DNA from: JAXHUK01 sp034189725
Lineage (GTDB): Bacteria > Chloroflexota > Dehalococcoidia > SZUA-161
Direction: 5' to 3'
Length of the DNA stretch: 6,566 nucleotides
Assembly (NCBI GenBank): GCA_034189725.1
Contig: JAXHUK010000077.1
Span: 1 to 6,566, forward strand
Shown here piece by piece: positions 1 to 5,160 of this stretch. The notes under the pieces were generated by a model. It saw only the letters and a program-made list of their open reading frames with translations, had not been told where the DNA came from and ran no database searches. Both the position numbers and the translations under genes were made by a program. Position 1 is the stretch's first letter, and the number at the start of each line of letters is the position of its first letter.

Positions 1-33
1 GCAGTTGGTTCTGTGTCACTCAGCTTCAATGCA

Positions 34-55
34 TCAGTGATATATCAGTGATATA
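34..55. repeat. 11-bp perfect tandem duplication with internal palindrome
   Basis: The 11-mer TCAGTGATATA occurs twice head to tail (34-44 and 45-55). The junction makes a hyphenated palindrome, TATATCA-G-TGATATA (41-55). It lies about 30 bp beyond the stop codon of the thiazole synthase gene. It could be a weak hairpin, a binding site for a regulator of something outside the window, or chance in AT-rich DNA. No T-tract follows on the minus strand, so it is not a convincing terminator for the thi operon. Confidence 0.5.
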
Positions 56-83
56 TTAAACGTGATGGTAGTGCCGGGCAAGC

Positions 84-878
84 TCAAGATACACTGGCAC
101 CCTGAAGTATATCCAAGGTCACCCAGGCAGCCTTTTTGCCTGAGAGAAGCATTGCGCCGAATGTGGGCCCCATGCGGTATGTCCCGTAAACTGCACCTAC
201 TGCCATACCTGTTACTACAAGACCTGGGTGGACCTCACAGGTGTTCTCTACTATAGCGTCCTCTGACTTGTCGATCCACAAAGCCCCTTCGCCGGCAAGC
301 TTGATCAGGCCTCGCTTCTCAAGCTTTTTCATTACTACAGCATCGTGACCGGTAGCGTCGATCATAACCTTTGATTCCAGGGGCACCGGGTCAAGCGCTG
401 CTAGCTCCTTAGGCAGATGTGAGATAGGACTCCAGTTGATTACTGCACCAGCCACGCGATTGTTCTCGTGCAGTATGATGTCCTCAAGGAGGGTCAGGTT
501 AAGTATATTCACCCCGGCATCGCAGGCTGCGGCGATGGTGCTCGCGCAGGCATGTGGAGCGCTCGCGACGTATATTCCTTCATATGCCTTGCTATAGGGT
601 ACTCCCAGTTCGTCGAGAACCTCATGTGCCGGCTCCCTTACTGTCAGTTTGTTCATAAAATAGCCGCCGATCCAGAAGCCACCGCCGAGGTAGTTGTTTC
701 TTTCCAGTATAATGACCTTGAGGCCAGCCTCGGCTAGCTCCTTTCCTGCTATCAGGCCACTGGGACCACCACCAACGATGATGACGTCGCTTTCAGCGCA
801 TTCCTCTAGTTGATGCAGGTAGCTTCTAACGATGGCACGAGTGACGTCGCTCTCTTTAACAGAATGAAATAATGGCAT
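84..878 (-). CDS. thi4: Thi4-family thiamine thiazole synthase (archaeal type, FAD/NAD fold)
   Basis: This 264-residue cytoplasmic protein belongs to the Thi4/THI1 family, which builds the thiazole moiety of thiamine (ADP-thiazole) from NAD, glycine and sulfur with iron. Visible features are a dinucleotide-binding loop at 31-41 (DVIIVGGGPSG) followed by an acidic strand end (LER, 58-60) and GGG (65-67); an NWSP segment at 148-151; LDP with the likely iron ligand Asp163; ATGHDA (175-180); and the family C-terminal signature around RMGPTFGAMLLSGKKAA (235-251). The length is normal for the family. In Cys-type enzymes the residue just before (M/V)DP is the sacrificial sulfur-donor Cys. Here that position is Ala161, so the protein cannot donate backbone sulfur there and presumably uses free sulfide, as anaerobes can. 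The start is supported by AGGAAGGAG 8 nt upstream. It follows thiC by 168 nt on the same strand with no strong terminator between, so it is probably co-transcribed and under the same TPP control. The family call is firm; the catalytic mode is inference. Confidence 0.93.
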   Translation of the reverse strand: MPLFHSVKESDVTRAIVRSYLHQLEECAESDVIIVGGGPSGLIAGKELAEAGLKVIILERNNYLGGGFWIGGYFMNKLTVREPAHEVLDELGVPYSKAYEGIYVASAPHACASTIAAACDAGVNILNLTLLEDIILHENNRVAGAVINWSPISHLPKELAALDPVPLESKVMIDATGHDAVVMKKLEKRGLIKLAGEGALWIDKSEDAIVENTCEVHPGLVVTGMAVGAVYGTYRMGPTFGAMLLSGKKAAWVTLDILQGASVS

Positions 879-1046
879 TTTCCGTTCTCCTTCCTGATTC
901 AGGGACTATTTTAGGCTAGAAATTGTATCTGCTATCCATTGTCTGGTACGAAGAGCATTGCAGTCAAAGCTCTCCAATGTTGTATTCGTGTTTACACTTC
1001 TGTGCTTGGCTACGGTTCATGGGGGACTCTATCTGATGTAGATTCT

Positions 1047-2342
1047 CTAGCAACGTACTTTGTTTGCACTGAGGTAATTGGCCACCAACTCCATGGCACA
1101 GTATTGGCCACACATGCTGCAGCCAGCACCTGAGGTGTCGTGCTGAGCACGTGCTTGCATCGCCTTGGTTGGATCCAGGCAAAGCCTGAGTTGCTCCTGC
1201 CAGTCAAGATTTTTGCGAGCGATAGACATATTTACATCCCACTCTCGAGCTCCCCGTACTCCCTTCACGATGTCACCGGCATGAGCAGCGATGCGAGTGG
1301 CGATCACGCCCTCCCTCACATCTTCGGGATCGGGGAGAGAGAGATGCTCCGAGGGGGTAACGTAGCACAGATAATCTGCGCCGACAGATGCCGCAATAGC
1401 TCCACCGATTGCTGCGCTGATGTGATCGTAGCCAGCGGCGATGTCGGTAACCAGTGGTCCGAGCACGTAGAACGGCGCATCCTTGCATACCAGTTTTTCC
1501 AATTGTACATTGGCTGCAATCTGATCCAGAGGCATGTGCCCAGGCCCTTCAACCATCACTTGAACACCGGCTGCACGGCTGCGCTCTACCAGTTCACCGA
1601 TAGTCAGAAGTTCCTCTATCTGGGCACGGTCGGAGGCATCTGCCAGGCTACCAGGACGGAGCCCGTCGCCCAGGCTGAGCGTTACGTCATACGTATGGGC
1701 GATCTCAAGCAGACGGTCGAATTGCTCATGCAAAGGATTTTCCTGCTCGTTATGAAGCATCCAGCCGATGATAAACGCGCCACCGCGAGAGACTACGTCT
1801 GTGAGCCTGTGAGAGCTTTTTAGACGGTTTATCGCTCTCTGGGTTATGCCGCAGTGAACGGTCATGAAGTCAACTCCGTCTTCTGCCTGCTCCTGGATGA
1901 CGGAAAACAGATGATCAACGGGCATGGATACTATCGAGCCCCATCTCTCTATCGATTCGATTCCTGCCTGATAGAGGGGGACAGTGCCCAGGGGAAGACA
2001 GGTCGAGGCAATAATAGCGCGGCGGATTGCATTGATATCACCACCGGTGCTCAGGTCCATTACCGTGTCTGCCTTTGATTCTGTCGCTACTCGCAACTTC
2101 TCCAACTCACTATTGATATCGCCATAGTCAGAAGAAGTGCCGATATTGGCGTTGACCTTTGTGCTCAACCCCTTTCCGATTCCACACGGTTCGACACCCT
2201 TGTGGTTTGTGTTGACCGGTATTACAATCGAGCCAAGAGCCACTCCGTTTCGTAGTGTCTCCGGATCGATCCCTTCTTTTTCAGCAACAATCTGAATTGC
2301 TGGTGATAAAGTGCCTTCTCGTGCCAGTTCCAATTGAGTCAT
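1047..2342 (-). CDS. thiC: Phosphomethylpyrimidine synthase ThiC (short form)
   Basis: ThiC is a non-canonical radical-SAM enzyme that rearranges aminoimidazole ribotide (AIR) into hydroxymethylpyrimidine phosphate for thiamine. The 431-residue product is the short form typical of archaea and many anaerobic bacteria, without the extra N-terminal domain of the E. coli enzyme. Recognisable blocks are NTNHKGVEPCGIG (44-56), MDLSTGGDI (95-103), VHCGI (162-166), LSLGDGLRPG (222-231), VEGPGHMPLDQI (264-275), TDIAAGYDHI (299-308) and YVTPSEHL (327-334). The C-terminal iron-sulfur motif is C408-x2-C411-x3-C415 (CSMCGQYC), one residue shorter in the second gap than the E. coli-type CX2CX4C. GGAGG stands 6 nt before the ATG. 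The TPP riboswitch leader and downstream Thi4 make true thiamine synthesis much more likely than the related 5-hydroxybenzimidazole synthase BzaF. Confidence 0.96.
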   Translation of the reverse strand: MTQLELAREGTLSPAIQIVAEKEGIDPETLRNGVALGSIVIPVNTNHKGVEPCGIGKGLSTKVNANIGTSSDYGDINSELEKLRVATESKADTVMDLSTGGDINAIRRAIIASTCLPLGTVPLYQAGIESIERWGSIVSMPVDHLFSVIQEQAEDGVDFMTVHCGITQRAINRLKSSHRLTDVVSRGGAFIIGWMLHNEQENPLHEQFDRLLEIAHTYDVTLSLGDGLRPGSLADASDRAQIEELLTIGELVERSRAAGVQVMVEGPGHMPLDQIAANVQLEKLVCKDAPFYVLGPLVTDIAAGYDHISAAIGGAIAASVGADYLCYVTPSEHLSLPDPEDVREGVIATRIAAHAGDIVKGVRGAREWDVNMSIARKNLDWQEQLRLCLDPTKAMQARAQHDTSGAGCSMCGQYCAMELVANYLSANKVRC

Positions 2343-2363
2343 TATCTACCTCCCACCAAATAC

Positions 2364-2393
2364 AAAAGACCGTGAATGTGGTCCACGGTCTTT
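2364..2393 (-). terminator. Intrinsic terminator of the TPP riboswitch (thiC attenuator)
   Basis: On the minus strand a 10-bp perfect stem, AAAGACCGTG (2393-2384) with CACGGTCTTT (2374-2365), encloses a 9-nt loop and runs into a short T tract (TTTT, 2367-2364, three of which pair in the stem). It lies between the TPP aptamer and the thiC ribosome site, the place expected for premature termination when TPP is bound. Its 5' arm is shared with an alternative antiterminator pairing (2386-2395 with 2401-2410). The T tract is short, so termination may be incomplete. Confidence 0.85.
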
Positions 2394-2406
2394 CTTGTCC
2401 AAAAAA

Positions 2407-2494
2407 ACCGCTTTCCTACGCTCGAATTATCGAGGTCAGGTTCCAAGGGTTACCCGAAGTTTCGGGCTCTCAGCGTATTTGCTCCCCTAGCGGT
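2407..2494 (-). ncRNA. TPP riboswitch (THI-box) upstream of thiC
   Basis: On the minus strand the conserved THI-box elements appear in the right order. Helix P1 is ACCGCT (2494-2489) with AGCGGT (2412-2407). Then come AGGGGAGC, the diagnostic CTGAGA (2473-2468), a P3 arm closed by CCCGA/TCGGG, ACCCTTGG, the core ACCTGA, the CTCGA-TAAT-TCGAG arm and GCGTAGGAAAGC. The element senses thiamine pyrophosphate. Mechanism read from the sequence: when TPP stabilises P1, the downstream terminator can form; without TPP, CGGTTTTTTT (2410-2401), which includes the P1 3' strand, can pair with AGAAAGACCG (2395-2386) and disrupt the terminator. This places thiC, and probably thi4, under TPP feedback. The element identity is very secure; the switching scheme is a fold drawn by eye. 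Confidence 0.97.
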
Positions 2495-2516
2495 ACACGT
2501 AATTAAGTTTAATGTT

Positions 2517-2545
2517 AGTATACTTCAGTCTGTGTGAAAATACAA
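2517..2545 (-). promoter_or_regulatory. Sigma70-like promoter of the thiC-thi4 operon
   Basis: On the minus strand TTGTAT (2545-2540) and TATACT (2522-2517) are separated by exactly 17 bp. The -10 matches the TATAAT consensus at five of six positions; the -35 matches only its TTG half. Transcription would begin near 2510, about 15 nt before the riboswitch P1 helix, the usual layout for a riboswitch leader. Confidence 0.65.
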
Positions 2546-2643
2546 GTGCAGGAAGTTAATTGTAATGACGGGCTGATCATGCAAACGTTTGGATGAGAGC
2601 TTCAGATAAGTAAAAATAGGAAATTGCTGGTGTTGCCCAGTGT

Positions 2644-2677
2644 GGGGAAGGGGGGAGGGGGGCTAGACAATTGGGGG
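2644..2677 (+). other. G-rich tract with quadruplex-forming pattern
   Basis: Four G runs lie on the plus strand: GGGG (2644-2647), GGGGGG (2650-2655), GGGGGG (2657-2662) and GGGGG (2673-2677), with loops of 2, 1 and 10 nt. This fits the usual G4 pattern. The last loop and last run overlap the -35 element and spacer of the plus-strand promoter at 2664-2692, so folding could affect initiation. C-rich and G-rich junk between genes is an alternative explanation. Confidence 0.5.
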
Positions 2678-2692
2678 ATGATATGCTAGAAT
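2664..2692 (+). promoter_or_regulatory. Sigma70-like promoter, plus strand, for the methyl-transfer operon or a leader RNA
   Basis: TAGACA (2664-2669) and TAGAAT (2687-2692) are 17 bp apart. Each matches five of six consensus bases (TTGACA, TATAAT). Transcription would begin near 2699, within the hairpin at 2693-2708, giving a roughly 300-nt leader before the first gene at 3004. It is the best plus-strand promoter candidate I found in the intergenic region. Confidence 0.5.
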
Positions 2693-2726
2693 AAAGTCCA
2701 GCGACTTTGAAGGGGGAGCGAAAAAC

Positions 2727-2801
2727 TTAGGGAGGGTCGCCAAGTGACGTAAGGTAATAAACAAGAAAAGATGCCACGTAGTCGGGGGTGGCTTTGTCCA
2801 T
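2727..2801 (-). pseudogene. 24-codon ORF with strong ribosome site; possible 5' relic of a Panacea/DUF4065-like gene
   Basis: On the minus strand GGAGGT (2812-2807) stands 5 nt before an ATG at 2801. The ORF then reads 24 sense codons to TAA: MDKATPDYVA, SFLVYYLTSL, GDPP. A start this good without a gene behind it suggests a truncated or degraded coding region. The pattern 'VA.FL...L.SLGDP' resembles from memory the first residues of Panacea (DUF4065, SocA-like antitoxin) proteins, where LTNLKLQKLLYYAQ would follow; none of that is present after the stop. It could equally be a small peptide gene or chance. The ORF lies antisense to the plus-strand leader hairpins, so both readings compete for the same bases. 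Confidence 0.25.
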
Positions 2802-2836
2802 GCTTTACCTCCAGATGGATAGCATCGCGTTTTTTT
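2770..2836 (+). ncRNA. Putative structured leader with competing hairpins and T7 terminator-like end
   Basis: On the plus strand GATGC (2770-2774) can pair with GCATC (2822-2826), enclosing a CCAC/GTGG hairpin (within 2773-2792) and a TCCAT/ATGGA hairpin (2797-2801/2815-2819) as a three-way junction. Alternatively ATGCT (2800-2804) pairs with AGCAT (2821-2825), immediately upstream of CGCG and seven T (2830-2836), like a terminator. The two folds exclude each other because both use 2822-2825, which is the layout of an attenuator. It lies downstream of the promoter at 2664-2692. No known riboswitch class was recognised (no B12-box or SAM-box consensus). The stems are short, so this is a hypothesis. 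Confidence 0.3.
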
Positions 2837-3003
2837 CTGCATCATTCCTCAAAAACCTCGGTAATCTTCGTCTCAGTCCTTAATCGCAGCATCAGTACCC
2901 CATTTTACCATCCGCTACATATCTAATCCATCCCTTGGATTCTGTTATTCAGAGAGCAGAAGCCTTAGCTGGCAATCTTAGATGAAAGGGAGAGGAAAGC
3001 ACG

Positions 3004-3702
3004 ATGGTGATCGTTAGTGACCAGATCAATATTGAGCTTAACAGGGAAGAAGTTTGTCGCTGTTTAGGATACAGTGATAACAGGAACCCATCAAGAAAGA
3101 TACTAGAGTTAATCGATGAGTATTTAGAGAACGCTTACAATCTCATAGAGCCATCCTATCTGCACGTTGTACGGGATATCGAGTGGGTTCAGGATTCGTG
3201 TGTCCTTGTTGGAGGTCCTGACGATTCTCATTCTCACGATGTTGTGTTCGAAGGCAATGTTGTTTCCGAGTTACTGGAGCAGTGCCATAAAGTCGGAGTA
3301 TTTGTGGTAACGATCGGACAATACCTGGAAGATACGGTGTTTGAGTTGACTAATAAGGGGCATGTGCTCCAGGCGATCGTACTGGATGCCATAGGATCGA
3401 GTGCGGTTGAAAAAGTGGCTGACTTTGCTCAAGGCATAATCAGAAAAACCGCTCAGGGAGAAGGATGCGTTATCAGCAGGCGTTTGAGTCCTGGCCATTG
3501 TAATTGGGATGTGGGTCAGCAGAAGGAAGTCTTCAAGGCCGTGGATGGTGATGCGGTTGGGGTTTGCTTAACCGATCAGTGCCTGATGGTGCCGCAAAAG
3601 TCAATATCGAGTATAGTTGGGATTAGTTCTTCAGATGGGAATGTTGAGGAATACAATCCCTGCGAGACCTGTGATAAATTGGAATGTGTGGGTAGAAGGT
3701 AG
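3004..3702 (+). CDS. Stand-alone MetH-activation-domain-like protein (vitamin B12-dependent methionine synthase activation family)
   Basis: This 232-residue cytoplasmic protein resembles the C-terminal reactivation domain of cobalamin-dependent methionine synthase (Met_synt_B12 family), encoded here as a separate protein. Visible landmarks are a conserved 'VLDAIGSSAVEKVAD' helix (126-140), the RxxPG motif R160-L-S-P-G164 that in MetH contributes to AdoMet binding, and PQKSISSIVGI (197-207), corresponding to the family P-x-KS(V/I)S segment. The C-terminal tail carries C220-x2-C223-x4-C228. The residue after RxxPG is His165, where E. coli MetH has Tyr. Homologous free-standing proteins occur in Thermotoga and many anaerobes, often near corrinoid methyltransferases. 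A role in reducing or re-methylating inactive cob(II)alamin, or in docking the corrinoid protein, is inference. GAGAGG precedes the ATG. It is the first gene of the plus-strand operon, 7 nt before the MttB-like gene. Confidence 0.85.
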   Translation: MVIVSDQINIELNREEVCRCLGYSDNRNPSRKILELIDEYLENAYNLIEPSYLHVVRDIEWVQDSCVLVGGPDDSHSHDVVFEGNVVSELLEQCHKVGVFVVTIGQYLEDTVFELTNKGHVLQAIVLDAIGSSAVEKVADFAQGIIRKTAQGEGCVISRRLSPGHCNWDVGQQKEVFKAVDGDAVGVCLTDQCLMVPQKSISSIVGISSSDGNVEEYNPCETCDKLECVGRR

Positions 3703-3705
3703 GAG
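3701..3705 (+). promoter_or_regulatory. Ribosome binding site that fixes the start of the MttB-like gene
   Basis: AGGAG (3701-3705) overlaps the TAG stop of the preceding gene (3700-3702) and stands 4 nt before the ATG at 3710. This selects 3710 over the longer in-frame ATG at 3617, which lies inside the upstream gene, and implies translational coupling of the two genes. Confidence 0.75.
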
Positions 3706-3709
3706 TTGT

Positions 3710-5149
3710 ATGATACGAAAGGGACTGCCTGGAGGTAGCTTTACACCGCTTTCTGAGGAAAGCATAAGCAAGATTCACAACACGATAATGCGAGTGGTTG
3801 AGGAGGTGGGATTCCAGGTTTATTCAGATACAGGATTAGAGCTTTTCAGGAAAGCTGGTGCCTGGGTCGATGAGGAAAAGCGCCTGGTACGTATGTCCCC
3901 CGGAAAAGTCATGGAACTCATTGAGATGGCACCCTCTGAGGTCAGGCTCTGTGGCCGTGATGAACAACATGACCTGCTCTTAGGAGGAAAACGCGTATAT
4001 ACAGGTACCGGAGGAACCGCTCTCAATGTCTATAGCCAGGAGACCGGGGAAAAACGGCTGGCTACTCTGGACGACCTCAAGCGTATTGCCAGGCTTGTTG
4101 ACCAACTGGATAATATTCACCTCTTCTTGCTCCCAACATACCCCAATGATTTGCCTGTAGAGCAGGTAGACGTAAACCGCTTCTTCGCTGGACTGGACAA
4201 CACGAGCAAGCATATTATGGGGGGGCTGTATACTCTTGATGGACTGCAACAGGTAATCAAGATGGCGGAAACCATCGCTGGCTCAGAAGAGAAACTGCGC
4301 CAGCGTCCTATTATATCTATGATAGCCTGTACCGTAAGCCCGCTGAAAATAGACCGGGAATACGGTGACTTTATGATAACCATAGCCAGGAGTGGCGTTC
4401 CTGTCGTCTGCCCCGCCGAACCGCTGTGTGGTGCTACTTCTCCGGTGACTCTCGCGGGCAATGTAACTATGCAGACTGTAGATTCGTTGATGGGAGTGAT
4501 GCTGACGCAGCTCGTCAACCCGGGGACACCTGTTATTCTTGGCTCGGTAGCTACCAGTACAGACCTCAGCAACTTCAGCTATCTCGCTGGTTCTGTTGAA
4601 ATGGGGCTGATTAACGCTGCTGCTGCCCAAATGGCTCAATTCTATAAACTGCCGTTCTATGCTACAGGTGGCATGACCGATTCCAAGGTGCTGGATGCGC
4701 AGAGTGGTTATGAATCTGCAATCACCAGTCTGCTGTGTGCTTTAGCGGGATCCAATTTTATCCACGATGCCGCAGGGCTGATGGAATTCGCTCTGACTGT
4801 GTGCTACGAGAAGTATGTTGTTGATAATGAGATACTGGGTATGGTTATGAGAGCTGTTCAGGGTATAGACGTGAGTGACGATACCCTCGCATTCGACCTC
4901 ATCAAAGAGGTGGGGCCTGGTGGCAATTTTGTCACAGCAAAGCATACCAGACACTATATGCGGAGCGAGCACTATCAGCCGCTCCTCAGTGATAGGGATA
5001 GCAGGGTAGAGTGGGAAGCAAAGGGAAGCAAGATCACCTGGGAAAGGGCAGCGGAGCAGGTCAAGCAACTATTAGCTGAAGATAGTTATAGTCTCCCTGC
5101 TGATATAAGAACCCGGGTGCTTTCCGAGATAACAGGTATTGTAGAGTGA
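3710..5149 (+). CDS. MttB-superfamily (trimethylamine/quaternary amine) corrinoid methyltransferase, non-pyrrolysine
   Basis: The product has 479 residues, normal for the MttB superfamily of TIM-barrel enzymes that move a methyl group from an amine to a corrinoid protein. Family landmarks include the N-terminal LSEESISKIHNTIM region (14-27), ACTVSPLKID (206-215), PAEPLCGATSPVTLAGN (235-251), LGSVATSTDL (277-286), FYATGGMTDSKVLDAQSGYE (316-335) and the C-terminal VGPGGNF...TRHYMRSEHY (401-422). The frame has no in-frame TAG, so it is not the pyrrolysine enzyme of methanogens. It belongs with pyrrolysine-lacking members such as glycine betaine methyltransferase MtgB. The substrate (glycine betaine, proline betaine, carnitine-like or other) cannot be read from sequence. 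It is coupled to the upstream activation-like gene, and its stop overlaps the ribosome site of the downstream methyl-H4folate methyltransferase, so the three are one operon. Confidence 0.93.
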   Translation: MIRKGLPGGSFTPLSEESISKIHNTIMRVVEEVGFQVYSDTGLELFRKAGAWVDEEKRLVRMSPGKVMELIEMAPSEVRLCGRDEQHDLLLGGKRVYTGTGGTALNVYSQETGEKRLATLDDLKRIARLVDQLDNIHLFLLPTYPNDLPVEQVDVNRFFAGLDNTSKHIMGGLYTLDGLQQVIKMAETIAGSEEKLRQRPIISMIACTVSPLKIDREYGDFMITIARSGVPVVCPAEPLCGATSPVTLAGNVTMQTVDSLMGVMLTQLVNPGTPVILGSVATSTDLSNFSYLAGSVEMGLINAAAAQMAQFYKLPFYATGGMTDSKVLDAQSGYESAITSLLCALAGSNFIHDAAGLMEFALTVCYEKYVVDNEILGMVMRAVQGIDVSDDTLAFDLIKEVGPGGNFVTAKHTRHYMRSEHYQPLLSDRDSRVEWEAKGSKITWERAAEQVKQLLAEDSYSLPADIRTRVLSEITGIVE

Positions 5150-5160
5150 GGTAGAGCGAT

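Larger units (their letters stand above)
2546..3003. other. Divergent intergenic region between thi operon and methyltransferase operon
   Basis: No convincing full-length gene is seen on either strand here. Separately listed items are the G-rich tract at 2644-2677, a plus-strand promoter at 2664-2692, competing hairpins ending in a T7 run at 2770-2836, and a 24-codon minus-strand ORF at 2727-2801. A perfect 6-bp hairpin, AAAGTC-CAGC-GACTTT (2693-2708), lies just after the promoter. From 2546 to 2643 nothing specific was recognised. From 2837 to the ribosome site near 2988-2995 no structure or second promoter was convincing, so this part reads as untranslated leader of the downstream operon. 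Confidence 0.6.

Noticed and set aside
952..973. AGAGC/GCTCT hairpin between thiC and thi4 as a terminator
   Set aside because: Only 5 bp with a 12-nt loop and no T tract on the minus strand; too weak to separate the two genes.
1140..1823. 227-codon plus-strand open frame
   Set aside because: It lies entirely antisense to thiC, whose protein carries all family motifs; the plus-strand translation has no recognisable domain and no ribosome site.
1047..2342. BzaF (5-hydroxybenzimidazole synthase) instead of ThiC
   Set aside because: BzaF is related and would fit a corrinoid-using organism, but the TPP riboswitch and neighbouring thiazole synthase point to thiamine synthesis.
2699..2836. Cobalamin riboswitch upstream of the corrinoid operon
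   Set aside because: GCCAC at 2773 hints at a B12 element, but the conserved B12-box and core consensus are absent.
2663..2845. 60-codon minus-strand frame starting at 2845
   Set aside because: No strong ribosome site and low-complexity composition (Pro, Lys, Phe); the better initiation signal in this area is the ATG at 2801 in a different frame.
3617..3709. Upstream in-frame ATG extending the MttB-like protein by 31 residues
   Set aside because: The extension lies inside the activation-protein gene in another frame, while AGGAG at 3701-3705 supports the ATG at 3710, matching the family N-terminus.
4117..4572. 151-codon minus-strand open frame
   Set aside because: Antisense shadow of the MttB-like gene; Ser/Thr-rich translation without motifs.
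3710..5149. Pyrrolysine (amber) codon in the MttB-like gene
   Set aside because: The whole frame reads through without an internal TAG, so there is no sign of pyrrolysine decoding.
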